Below, in pieces: positions 34,871 to 46,060 of a stretch of DNA of 64,000 bases. The notes beneath the pieces are model-generated. The model was not told the origin of the DNA and did no database searches. It was given only the letters and a program-made list of their open reading frames with translations. This DNA is from Chalara sp. BL73 (taxonomy: Eukaryota > Ascomycota > Leotiomycetes > Helotiales): NCBI GenBank assembly GCA_918026815.1, contig CAKJVC010000010.1, forward strand, positions 2,358,501 through 2,422,500, given 5' to 3'. Within the stretch, counting starts at the first letter, position 1. The number at the start of each line of letters is the position of its first letter. The position numbers were made by a program, and so were the translations under genes.

Positions 34871-35545
34871 TCGCAGCTGCGAGCAAGAGATCCTGGGACT
34901 CTCAAGATAAAAGGGAGGATTTACTGTGGATCGAATGTAAAAAGCTCTGCGTATCGCCGGCTTGATAGATAGGGTTGCAACAATGAAAAGGAGAGTGTTA
35001 AAAGCAGATGGGATGGTCAAGATGAACCGCAAGGAAAGTGCGGGAGGAGGAGAATTTAAGAGAAAGAACTGCAGCAGGGACTGGAATAGGGAGTTCATTG
35101 CAATGCAGAATTCCAGCTCCACCTCTGCAATAACATTGATACGCAACACCAGGATGGCGAGCCTCGGAGCTCATTCTGATACCGGGAGCCCATTGTGGGC
35201 CCCGGATCCTTCTTGTCAGTAGTCGACACTCTCGACCGTAGCGCGACCAGAGTGATCACACCTCAGGCAAGAGACGGGGGGCAGAGGTGAGGGTGGGCAA
35301 AGCGGCGGGTGGTCATGTGTACGGTAGCTTGGCGCACATGAAAAGAAGGTGAGGATTGCCGCGAAATAACATCCTGTAAAGTTACAACCTGGTATACACA
35401 ATTTTTTGATTGGCCACTTCCTATTCCGAACATTGGAGTGTAATATATGCCGTTTGAATCGCTGGGTTTCGTAGCATTTTTATATAAGGATCGGGAAGAT
35501 CAGTTTACCGTAAAACAAAGGTTTCTTTACGTTTTTGTTCGGTGG
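34871..35545. other. Gene-free stretch
   Basis: No convincing gene. A long minus-strand frame reaching 35149 has hydrophobic, low-complexity translation and may be the decayed 5' part of the recombinase-like relic. Confidence 0.4.
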
Positions 35546-35718
35546 TGTCACGAATCCAAATCCTGGCGATATCGAAGCTAATAGGGAGGTTCTATTACGA
35601 GGATTCTAAACCAAGGAGAGAAGGTACAGCGCGAGAGATCGGAGACCAAGTCAAGCATATGGACCACCAGTCCTGAATAGGAAGGCATATCCGAGATAAT
35701 CACGTGGTATTTGTAACA
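35546..35718 (+). mobile_element. LTR-like repeat, TGTCACGA family copy 2
   Basis: Starts TGTCACGAATCCAAATCCTG, ends TTTGTAACA, and is homologous in part to 30246-30467. No target duplication was found. Confidence 0.45.
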
Positions 35719-35725
35719 GTGTCTC

Positions 35726-35799
35726 CACTATTGCCCCGCACTAGCTTGGATATAGTCAGCTCTCAGCAGACCCATCCAGCGTACGTAAAAAGCTCCTAA
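35726..35799 (+). repeat. Left inverted repeat flanking the HET-NB-ARC-TPR gene
   Basis: The reverse complement matches 39861-39952. The 21-bp core (CCACTATTGCCCCGCACTAGC at 35726-35746, here given in full) matches at 20 of 21 bases. The remainder aligns with gaps. Confidence 0.65.
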
Positions 35800-36180
35800 A
35801 GACCCTCTAGGCACCAGATCTCAAAGATAACCGTCGCATTTTTGAGCATTCCTACTCTATCGTACTGCGATGGCGACCAAGAGGGGTTAATTGACAAAAT
35901 ACAGCCACCGTCTAATCGTGCATCAATATTATAAGAACTTCAACGGCCTGCAAAATTGTTAGTGACTTCCTGGTGCGGCCGTCGGCTATTGGTTGGCTTT
36001 AGCGCTCGATACGATGGGCGATGCACAGCCATTACCGCGAGGCTGCCAGTTCAGCTGAGTCGACAACCAACCTAAAGTTAACATCAACGACAAACTTAAA
36101 TGATTACATTGCAGGACAACTCAGCAAACTAGCAGTTACTGAAGTATCTTTGGCTTTGATGTCCTCGAAATAGTCGAATA

Positions 36181-39100
36181 ATGCGTCTTTTGGAATGCAT
36201 CAACGACGGCGATTTCAGCCTTACCACGTTTCTCGGCGACAACATCCCTCAGCAGTATGCAATACTTTCACACACATGGGAAGCGGGAGAGGTGACCTTT
36301 GTAGATCTGATAAATGGTACTGGCAAGAAAAAAGCTGGATATGACAAGATTCGATTCTGCGGAGAGCAGGCTAGGCGTGACGGGTTGCGGTACTTTTGGG
36401 TGGACACTTGCTGCATTGATAAATCGAATAGCACTGAGCTCGCAGAGGCCATTAATTCTATGTTTCGCTGGTACCGTGAAGCGGCAAAATGCTACGTCTA
36501 TCTGTCAGACGTTGAAACGTCTGATATGAAAGGAAACAGCCAGCTGAACGAGCCCTCCGGGGAAGCGACATTCCGAAAAAGTCGATGGTTCACTCGGGGT
36601 TGGACCCTTCAAGAGCTCGTTGCTCCAGCTTTAGTCGAGTTTTTTTCAAAAGAGGGGGAGCTGCTAGGCAACAAGGGATCCTTAGAACAATGTATCTGCG
36701 AGGTAACGGGGATTCCCACTAGAGCTCTCCGAGGAAGCCCTTTGTCTGGATTTAGCGTTACAGAGCGAATGTCATGGGCCGAACAACGTGTAACTACTAT
36801 TAAAGAAGATATAGCATACTCGCTGCTAGGTATTTTTGACGTGCATATGCCCCTTATTTATGGTGAAGGAAAAGAGCACGCGTTGAAGCGACTCCATGAG
36901 GAGATTGACAAAGTATCAAAAGGTATGTCATTGACTCCTTTTTACGACTTGTACCATGCAAGTATTTTATTCAAGGATGCTGAGATCTCTAAATAAAATA
37001 GGCGTCAAACGCGAGGACTTTTCCGTCACCTTTAGTTTGGCTCATATCTCTGGCATTGAACACTTTGTGGCAAGGGAAAGAGAACTCGAGGAAATGCATA
37101 GAAACCTTATTAGTGACGGCTCTCGACGTGTGATTGTCCTCCATGGCCTAGGTGGAATCGGCAAAACGCAGCTAACAGTCGCGTACGCCAAGCGACATAA
37201 AGCGAACTACTCAGGAATATTCTGGCTAAATATTAAGGATGAATATTCGTTAAAACAAAGCTTTGCTGGTATAGCGCGGCAGATACTGCGAGAGCACCCA
37301 TCAGCTAGCCGACTTAGCAGTACAGATATAAATAGAAACATGGACGAAGTAATCGATGCAGTGAAGGTATGGCTGAGTCTAGCTAACAATACGCGATGGC
37401 TTATGATATATGATAATTATGACAACCCTAAGTCAGTAGAAAACGCAGATCCTGCAGCACTGGAAATTCAAAAATTCCTTCCCGAAGCATATCATGGTTC
37501 AGTGATTGTCACAACACGGTCGTCGCAAGTCACATTCGGCCATCGTATCCAAGTCCAAAAGCTGTCGAATATTGCTGATGGACTGGATATTTTAGCGTAT
37601 ACTTCAAGACGAGAAGGCTTGAAAAACGGTGAGGCTATTCTTGATCTGACATTTCCGGCCCTAACTTAGATGCTAGATCCTGGTGCAGTCAAACTGGCCA
37701 GGGAGTTAGATGGATTTCCTCTTGCACTTGCTACTGCTGGTGCATATCTTGATCAAGTGGCACTAAGTCCGTTAAGCTATCTTCGCTTATACAAAGATTC
37801 GTGGGCCAGTTTACAGAAGCTGACACCCAAGCTGACCTCGTATGAAGACCGGACGCTTTATTCTACATGGCAAATATCATTTGAGCATGTTCAGAAGCGG
37901 AACGAACTTTCGGCCAAGCTTCTTTGTTTCTGGGCGTACTTTGATAACCAGGATCTTTGGTTTGAGCTCCTTCGACACAGCAATGCCGAGGACCCAATCT
38001 GGGTACGAGAGCTTGCTAATAACGAGTTAAGCTTCCACGATGCGGTCAGGGTTCTATGCGACTATGGACTAGTAGAAGTAGACACGACATCAGAGGAACT
38101 AATTGAGTCAAGAGGCTACAACATTCATGCATGTGTTCATTCATGGACAATCCACGTTTTAAACCAAGAATGGGATAAAAGTCTGGCTACTTTAGCTGTA
38201 AAGTTGATAGGCTCACATGTCCCGAGCAATCAGGATCTTCGACCATGGGTGACACAACGACGACTGCTCCAACATACAGCTAGATGTTCGTACATGCTTT
38301 CAGAAGATCTGGTAGAAGACGGTGCAATGACATGGGTATGTCACAACTTAGGGTTGCTTTACCTAGGTCAAAGCAAGCTCGGCGAAGCAGAAAAGATGTA
38401 CCAGCAAGCGCTGAAAGGCAAAGAGAAAGCGCTCGGTGCAGAGCACACATCGACTCTCAACACGATTATCAGCTTAGGAAATCTCTATACAGACCAGGGC
38501 AAGCTCGGCGAAGCAGAAAAGATGTACCAGCAGGCGCTGCAAGGATACGAGAAAGCGCTTGGTGCAGAACACACATCGACTCTTGGCACGATTAACAACT
38601 TAGGAAATATCTATACAAACAAAGGCAGGCTCGACGAAGCAGAAAAGATGTATCAGCGAGCGCTGCAAGGCAAAAAGAAAGTGCTCGGTGCAGAGCACAT
38701 ATCGACTCTCGAAACGATTAACAGCTTAGCAAATCTCTATAAAGACCAAGGAAAGCTCGGTGAAGCAGAAAAGATGTACCAGCAAGCGCTGCAAGGATTC
38801 GAAAATGCGCTCGGTGCAGAACACACATTGACTCTTTCCATAATTGGCAACTTAGGGCTCCTTTACGTAGACCAGGGCAAGCTCAGCAAAGCAGAAAAGA
38901 TGTGCCAGCAGGCGCTGCAAGGATACGATAAAGCGCTCGGTGCAGAGCACACATCGACTCTCGGCGCGATTTGCAACTTAGGAAGTCTTTATAAATACCA
39001 GGGCAAGCTCGGTGAGGCAGAAAAGATGTACCAGCAGGCGCTGCGAGGATACGAGAAAGCGCTCGGTGCAGAGCACATATCGACTCTCGGCACGATTTGT

Positions 39101-39571
39101 AACTTAGGAAATCTCTATGCAGACCAGGGCAAGCTCGGCAAAGCAGAGGAGATGTACCAGCGGGCGCTGCAAGGATACAAAAATGCGCTCGGTGCAAATT
39201 TTGAGACGTACCTGCCTGCGCTCAACACAATTCACAACTTAGGAAATCTCTATGCAGACCAGGGCAAGCTCGGCGAAGCAGAGGAGATGTACCAACGGGC
39301 GCTGCAAGGATACAAAAATGCGCTCGGGGCAAATTTTGAGATGCACCTGCCTGCGCTCAACACGACATGCGGCATTGCATCTCTCTTCGAATGTCGGGGG
39401 GACGTATCTAACGCTAGGATATTGTATTCAAAGGCTCTCCATGGGTATAAGAATGCTGTTGGGTCTGATCACCCAGGCTCAAAGGGTCTACAGGACATAC
39501 TACGTGCGTTAGATGCTGTGGAGGATAACGCCTCCGAAGGGGCAGAAGAGCCACCGAATACATTCCAATAA
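36181..39571 (+). CDS. HET-NB-ARC-TPR NLR-like receptor, 1087 aa
   Basis: Three exons: 36181-36922, 37002-37628 and 37677-39571. Intron 1 is 79 bp (GTATGT..AAATAG). Intron 2 is 48 bp (GTGAGG, CTAAC branch, GCTAG acceptor) and removes an apparent in-frame TAG at 37667, joining GLKN to DPGAVKLARELDGFPLAL. The HET domain is N-terminal: YAILSHTWE (26-34), WVDTCCIDK (about 73-81), RWFTRGWTLQELVAP, LLGIFDVHMPLIYGEG. The NB-ARC follows, with P-loop GLGGIGKT (296-303), RWLMIYDNYDNP and GSVIVTTRSS. Nine kinesin-light-chain-like TPRs come next, six of them 42 aa (126 bp) and nearly identical (LGEAEKMYQQAL). It is a cytoplasmic sensor-plus-executioner of the fungal NLR type. The whole gene lies between inverted repeats. 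Confidence 0.93.
38340..39380 (+). repeat. 126-bp tandem TPR units
   Basis: LGEAEKMYQQALQGY..ALGAEHTSTL and near variants recur every 42 codons, and the last two full units are 45 codons (LGANFE..LPAL). Between-copy differences cluster at the residues before and after LGNLY and GY.KALG. Confidence 0.9.
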
Positions 39572-40473
39572 AAATAGTTAGATTCAAGTGCAAAAGAGCG
39601 TCCTCCGGAGTCAAAACGCTGCAGGATACTCTAAATCTTGGCTTGAGTAGGTGCCAAAGTAAAATACCTGTATAGGAGCAACTTCTATATATAATATGTG
39701 TTTCTTTCTGTATACTGTTTGCTACTGCCCCGTAGCTATACTATACCTTCCAACCTAGCTCTGCCGTTCGCGTTGTTTATCAAGCCTAAGCTTTACGAAG
39801 AGCACAGCAGGCAACCTTAGGCATTCGATTACTGTAAATCACACTTGCTATTATTAATATTTAGGAGTATACCCACTTTTTACGCTTGATGGCCGTGCTG
39901 TATGGGGTCTGCCGATAGCCGCTATATTCATGCTAGTGCGGGGCAATTGTGGCGCTGAGATCTGGAACCCACAGTTTGTGGGGTGTGAAGCGATTTACAC
40001 GGTCCAGCACGAAGCTCTTATCCTGATTAATACATCTCTTTATTCTAAACCTTCGCGTTGTTAGAGCTCCGTTATTTAAGACCCCTGTTTTCTGTGTCGT
40101 TTCGCCGTACATTTTTTTATTACTGTAACAAGTATGCTGGCGATTCCATTCTTCCGAGTATCTTTCACAGTCCTAAAGCACTTACAATTCCAAAACCCGT
40201 AGTTCTAGAGACTGTATTCTCCTGCCAAGTTGTGTTCTGGGAAGTCAATGTCCTAAGAAAGTATTTGTTCTCAGGTGGAGCTTGTTCTTGGCACGAAATT
40301 TGCAATATGAGAGAAAGATATAGTAATAAGCAAAGAATCTTAGCAAGCACCATTTCAAGAAGTCTATGATTCATAAATTCCACCAAGGTATCTGTCTGAA
40401 ACGCATGTAAATTAAATCACATGAATGCGAAGTTGTGAATCCTTTCAGGACCTACAACCTCGCGATACCGTAG
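39572..40473. other. Gene-free stretch downstream of the TPR gene
   Basis: Holds the right inverted repeat (39861-39952). A frame at 40058-40369 has no recognisable domain. Confidence 0.5.
39861..39952 (+). repeat. Right inverted repeat flanking the HET-NB-ARC-TPR gene
   Basis: TTAGGAG... to GCTAGTGCGGGGCAATTGTG G (39932-39952 core), the inverted partner of 35726-35799. Confidence 0.65.
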
Positions 40474-40568
40474 CTTAGAATCAAAGAATCAACGAATACC
40501 AGAACCACACCAGCAAGAGCGTAGTCAATAGCTACTACGCCTTCTGCTACGTGGTAGGTATTCCGACA
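40474..40568 (+). mobile_element. 5'-truncated LTR, TGTTGGAAT family
   Basis: Matches only the 3' half of the family (from CCGTAGCTTAGAA to GGTATTCCGACA), including the GCGTAGT..ACTACGC hairpin. Confidence 0.75.
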
Positions 40569-40769
40569 GCATCCTTATTAATTAACCATCTGGAGGGGAT
40601 CGATATTATCGTTTTCCGATTGCCGTGGGGATTGAGTCTTTCCACTAACCCCAATAAAGGTAAACTCCACTTCAGGAAATTGTACCTCCAGACTACCCTA
40701 CAGTTTATGTCAGAATACTTCTAAGCCATCAGCTTCCTTAGCCACGGCTTTTGAATACTTCTTAGCCCT

Positions 40770-43663
40770 TAAACTGAAAGGTTGAGAGAATTGATGTAGG
40801 AACACCTTCTAGACGACATTTACGAGGCGTAAATAATTGTTGGAATGTATGTTCATAGCTTCACGCGATCCACCGAATCGCGGGCATTGTGGGTCTTCTG
40901 CCACCTATGTTTACCTGGCAATAGACTGTAGCTTAGAAGAACAATCAAGGAACCATAATCACATCAGCAAGAGCGTAGTTAAACTACTACGCCTCTTGCT
41001 ACGTGATAGGTATCCGACAATAATCGAACTCGACTGCGATACCCTTCTGCTTCACAAGAGAGATATCTCACCTCATCCTTCGTCTTTTCTAAAAGTGCAA
41101 GCGCTTCATCTCGTTTCCAGTTTGCGACGAATCTCCGTCTATTTATGCAGCGTATCGACGGCAGGAGTAGCCCAGCCAGACTTCCAAACATAAGAGCGCC
41201 TGAGAAAGTAAGGATCATTATCAAGCCAAAAATGCTGAGTGAAGTGTGATTGGGATCCTTAAACTTGATTCGCCCACATAGTATCAAGAGCTTCGACAGT
41301 TCGCGGCTGCTAGTCCAGTAATTGAAGGCTCGACTATCATCTAGGTTTGTGGGGCGTTCAATCGTGTTGAATATGCCTGGAGAGATCGATGATCAGCAAC
41401 ATTATACTTAGGGAAGCAGAGATGAGGTAGGGATCTCGCCGAAGCTCTCAGGCATTAAAGCTTGGAGGACAATCAACAATAAGCAAACTTGTTCAGATAT
41501 ACATACTAAGTTGGAGCCGTGTGAGTGCCACTGTAAACCAATACTCTAGTTCTAGTATCTAGGACAAAAATTAATGTCACCTCTTTTAAGAGATGCGAAT
41601 GAGGAGAACTGAAAATCAGAAAAAAAGGACTTCGGAAGCGAACGCTCTGGGTGGAGAAAGTACCCATTGTGTGGGCAAAAGTTGGGTTTGCCGCCCATCT
41701 TGGAGGTATCGATTGGCCTGCAAGATATCTCCGCCGCGAGATGCTATGCTCATAGGCAGTGCAGTGTATCTGGAGATCCGAGATGTCAGCTCAGTGCAGC
41801 TCTTTATAGTGATTACGTGAGCACAGGGGGATATCGTTCGGGATGGTATCAGAAAAACACATCCGAGATCAGCTGCTTCGGAAGGAAAGATTAGCAAAAT
41901 AGTTGCATATTTATTCTTACTGCATAGACACCTCCAAAAGGACTATAACTAGTTTAAAATCTTCTATTTCTCCTCCGGTGGAAGAGTTGTAGCTGACGAG
42001 AGTTGTGTGGTTATCTGCGCCTAGACTTTCGGCTTGCAACAAACCTTGGAATATTGTACATCTACAGAAAATATTTGGCTTAGTGATTTATTTCTGGGTT
42101 GAGGTTAACTGGCAAAGAGAGGACACCTACTGGTGGGTAATTGAGCTGCAGAACCGATACTGCTCATTACATGTGATAAGATTGAGAAACCGATCAGCGT
42201 GGTAAAAAACAGTACCTTCCGGAACAAGACCTGTGCTATTATCAAACTCGAAGAGTCCATGAGCGGAGAACCATGGATCATCCTGAGCTTCTAGATATTT
42301 GACGCCCAAATTTTGCATCAGTAATAAACTGATATCGTTGTTAGGTTTAGGGAGGAAAGCAGGATGAAGCTTTTCAGGCTCTAAAGGAAGATAGAAAGGA
42401 ATAAGTCTGTAGCTGCTGCTCACTTCATTCTGTGTCCCTACTATTGGAAGTTGGGCGTTCTCAAGAGTGTCATTAGTCTTGTAGAAAGTGTAGACTCTAG
42501 TGTCATTGCTCGTATCAGCTAGAGCTTGTGGTGAAGTCTTTAAACAGTTAGCAAAGCTTTGAAAGGCACTAGCAGTACCACGGAGAGTTCAGAGCCAGAA
42601 AATTTGGCTTAAGTAGATAATCATACATAGTTTCTAAACACGTTGGCATCTGCAAGTATCGGCATCAGTAATGTCTTGGGAAGGAGGAAGGGGCTGTCAC
42701 TGTTCCAGTAGCATTTGGATACTGATGAATAATGAAGAAAGTAAAGCGGGGTCTATTGTTGAGAGAAGCTCCCACCTAAAACGGCACAAGTGCTCCGTCT
42801 TTGAACAGACAGTTCTTTACCATGTTTGGTATTGAAGCCTAATTGACTGAAGGTAATGTTTCCTGACTCCAAAATGACAGTAGATCTTGCATCTGGTAAG
42901 CATGCTGTTTCTTGAAACGGACAGGACATTTGTTCCTTGGTTGTGGACGAAAATGAGCGTGTTATAAACTTGCTGCAGTCCAATATTCCTTGAGACCCTC
43001 CTTGTGGATAACAACTCCGGACGTAGTTTTCCGCGTCGATTGTCAGGTTTAGTGTAAGCTCCCGGTATACTCGGTCACTCTCGGGGGTTATTCCCGCACC
43101 TATGGGAAACCATTGACCACAGGTGGGGAGAGTCTAGAGAATCCTCAAATTAAAACCTCCTAGTGAGGATACTAGGGGAAGGATTTCCATACTTTCGAGA
43201 CCACGATTTTTCCGACTACTATCTGAGAAACAAGGATACCGAGGGCGATGAATGAAACCCAATGGCCGACAGCGTACAATAGCAAGATAATGTCCTTCGG
43301 TGAGCACTCTCTAGTAACTCTCAAGAAGCCAAACTCGAACCGCACCTCAACCAACCCAATAGTGGCTCCTCCAGCGGTTTCAGAATTTCGTAAAAGAACT
43401 TGCTGTTTTCTCCGGTGATTTTTGACGGCATTAGTGTGGTCATCTTTGGGATGGAGCCAAGTATGCCAAAGTAATCGACTGATATGCCAACTTCTGTTAC
43501 CGGCAAGTCCAACAATAATAGCGAGAGCAGCAACGAGGGGAATAGCTCTGCTATCTCTAAGAGTCAGAGTTGCACCAAGAATCTTCCCACGATCTATATT
43601 ATTCCAGAAGCCCTCATGCACTGCATTAGTCCCGAATGGAATGATATCTTGACTAGATGACAT
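40770..43663 (-). pseudogene. Fungal multi-pass membrane protein gene, interrupted by an LTR
   Basis: Exon 1 (43193-43663) reads FGTNAVHEGFWNNIDRGKIL, a hydrophobic AIPLVAALAIIVGLAG, then AVKNHRRKQQVLLRNSETAG. After a 59-bp intron, exon 2 (42776-43133) reads PTCGQWFPIGAGITPES, MSCPFQETACLPDARST and GFNTKHGKELSVQRRSTCAV. Later pieces are YRLIPFYLPLEPEKLHPAF..., ANRYLQDGRQTQLLPTQWVL and a last transmembrane exon IFGLIMILTFSGALMFGSLAG. This is the plan of a large uncharacterised ascomycete membrane-protein family. A stop falls in the piece after exon 2, and a solo LTR with an ATAAT duplication splits the last exon at 40838-41019. The protein is therefore truncated at best. Confidence 0.6.
40838..41019 (+). 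mobile_element. Solo LTR, TGTTGGAAT family, with perfect target duplication
   Basis: 182 bp, TGTTGGAATG...TATCCGACA, flanked by ATAAT on both sides (40833-40837 and 41020-41024). Removing the LTR and one ATAAT re-opens the last exon of the membrane-protein gene on the other strand to a stop about 75 bp further on. Confidence 0.88.
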
Positions 43664-44774
43664 GACTCCAAATCAGCAAGATGGACTCTTGAGAAAGCTC
43701 AGAATTGCAGGAAGGCACAACGCTTTTGAAGGAGTTTTAACAATTGAAATATTTAAAAAATGTACATTTTCATCTAACAAGGCTTAAGGGAACCCTATTC
43801 TGTACGATGTTACATCAAATACATGAATCTATGCGAGGCTTCGGAGTTGTGGAGATGTGGGGCTCGTCAGCGCTTGTGTGTGGCTGATAGTGGAGAGAGG
43901 CTGAAATGCCAACGCTTGGATTTCCAAATAGATCCCAGATATTTCAGCTGAATTGCAGCAATAGATTTTGCCGAAAATGTGCCAGGTGATCAAGCCTTAC
44001 AATTTTATCTTTCCTATGCAAGAGGACATACAACAATATGGCCTGAGGTGTTCCTTAATTTTATTTTAGCATATGGCAGTTTGGCTAATATACGAGAGTT
44101 TGTCGAAAATGGGAACAAATATGGGTCAAGATCACTTAGAATCACGTGATTTACAACAGCATGTGGTACAAGTCTATGAATGTTGAAGCTTAAAGAAGGA
44201 AAGGGTACAGCGCACCTGGGTACATATAAATGATCTTCTTGATTGTTCCCGTGTTATCACTACCAAAGTAGCATTATCCGACGTAAAGTCATCTAACTTC
44301 GTGATATCACAGATGTCGCATAAGGCAGGCACTTGGATTCATATCCTTTAATCACGGCATATAAAAGGAATGGGGTTGCCTTTATTAACCTGATAACGAT
44401 TGCAAGCAATTCTACGTTACTTTTTTAGCAACACTGCAACTTACATCACTCTATTCTTTCCAGCGGGTCGTTTCTTCAATTGATTATTAACGCCTTGAGT
44501 CATACAACCTTTCCATTGGTCTCGCGAGCGACAGGCATCTTGTGGTGTGGCTGTTACTCCCCTGTTTACCCAACCGATATTTTAAGAAGGCTGGCCCGAG
44601 CTGATTCTCTCAAGTATTGGGTGATTCCCGGCTTTACGCTTTCTTCTGTTGCTCCATGGTTGATTGTGCGCTTGAATTCGGTGCCATACTACTATTAGTA
44701 GTATCGCATTTGAAGAGATTGTGGACCACGAACACTCAACCAGATATTTGAATTATCGTTACGAAGGGTCAACA
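43664..44774. other. Gene-free stretch
   Basis: No gene recognised. It contains the upstream regions of the divergent membrane-protein and CFEM genes. Confidence 0.5.
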
Positions 44775-45445
44775 ATGAAGATATTTCCACTTCTACATGC
44801 TGTCTTATTCGATGTTGTTCTTGCACAGGTTGGTTCGAACCAACTTCCCGATTGCGCCGTAAGTTTGCCTGGTATTTTCGAGCCCGGAAGTCTATGTACA
44901 ACTTACATACTAACAGCTCGCTACGACAGAATAGCTGCGTCATGGAATTCGGAAGTGCGAGCGGATGTGCAATTCTCGATACCGCTTGTATCTGTAGGAG
45001 CAATGACTACGCCCGCCGTATAACCTGCTGCCTCATTCCTGTATGCAGTACAGGCGATCAGAATCAGGCTATAAATTTCGCAAGGGATCTCTGTCGGTCT
45101 GGGGGTTATGAACTTCCCTTCGGGGATCCTACAACACTTGCTTGCGAGGATCTCCGCTCGAGCAGCAGCTCGTCGACTTCGACGAGGAGGGCAATTTCGA
45201 TATCGTCCAGTACTTACCAGCGGACGTGGACCAGGAGCTCAACACTTTCACCGACATACCCTTTTCGAACAAGAACTAGTGCGCAAACATCTCCTAGTGA
45301 TAGCAGCTACTATACTTCAAGCAGCTATACATCAAGTAAGCCGAAGCCTAGGCTTCGTAAAGGAGGAAAGATCGCAATTGCCGTCGGCACTTGCGCTGTG
45401 CTCTTACTTGTTGCAGTTGGCGTACGGTTCTCAAGACGAAGATAG
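44775..45445 (+). CDS. CFEM-domain single-pass membrane protein, 199 aa
   Basis: Exon 1 is 44775-44858 and exon 2 is 44930-45445, with a 71-bp intron (GTAAGT, TACTAAC branch, CGACAG acceptor). Signal peptide: MKIFPLLHAVLFDVVLAQ. The splice joins LPDCA to NSCVMEFGSASGCAILDTAC, giving an 8-Cys CFEM domain: CxxxC, ASGC, DTACIC, ITCCLIPVC, DLC. A Ser/Thr-rich linker follows, then a transmembrane helix KIAIAVGTCAVLLLVAVGV with a short basic tail (RFSRRR). CFEM proteins act at the fungal surface in haem/iron capture, adhesion or host interaction. The basic tail after the helix argues for a type I membrane protein rather than a GPI anchor. Confidence 0.88.
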
Positions 45446-45583
45446 AGGGATGACTCACCGACGAATACTGAGAGAAAGAAGGACAATGGGGCTGCAGAAC
45501 TTCATTCTAATCCTCGTTTTGCGCCTGCATACCAATCTGCCAAGACAGATATGCATGAACTGGATATATGGGCTGTCAGTCGT

Positions 45584-45768
45584 CGTTGGAATGCATGTAA
45601 ATAGTTTCACGCGATCCACCGGATCACGAGTATTGCGGGTTTCTGCCACCTACACTTACCTGGCAATAGGCCGTAACTTAGAAAAATAACAACGAATTCC
45701 AGAACCACCACCGCAAGAGCGTAGTCAATAGCTACTACGCCTTTTGCACCGTGATAGGTATTCCGACA
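45584..45768 (+). mobile_element. Solo LTR, TGTTGGAAT family
   Basis: 185 bp, CGTTGGAATGCATGTAAATA...GGTATTCCGACA. No clear target duplication. Lies 138 bp after the CFEM stop. Confidence 0.78.
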
Positions 45769-45887
45769 AAACCTTAAAACTTTATATATGTTAGAACTGT
45801 TTATTATTGCAACAACCAGACATCGTAGAAATGTATATTAGTCGTATAATTATTATTATATTCATATTCAAACTACTGCACTATGTT

Positions 45888-46060
45888 TGTCACGTCCCGT
45901 GCTCTAGAGCACGCGCGACCTGTATTAGCCGAGATCTGAGAGCCCCTCGTGTATATATAGCCTACTCTCCTCAAGCTCCTCTTCCTTCTTTAGCTTTAGA
46001 TTCTCGTATGATACCACCGTTGCCCACTGTATCTGTAGATCCACAGCGCGTGCCGTGACA
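45888..46060 (-). mobile_element. Solo LTR, TGTCACG..GTGACA type, copy 1
   Basis: 173 bp with ends TGTCACG and CGTGACA. The flanks ATGTT and ATATT agree at four of five bases. It is the inverted homologue of 61538-61709 (shared words: TAGATCCACAGCGCGTG, GAGCTC-like, TATATATAGCCT). Confidence 0.7.

Noticed and set aside
37667..37669. In-frame TAG apparently truncating the NB-ARC gene
   Set aside because: It falls inside a 48-bp intron with a good branch site; splicing restores a conserved junction in frame.
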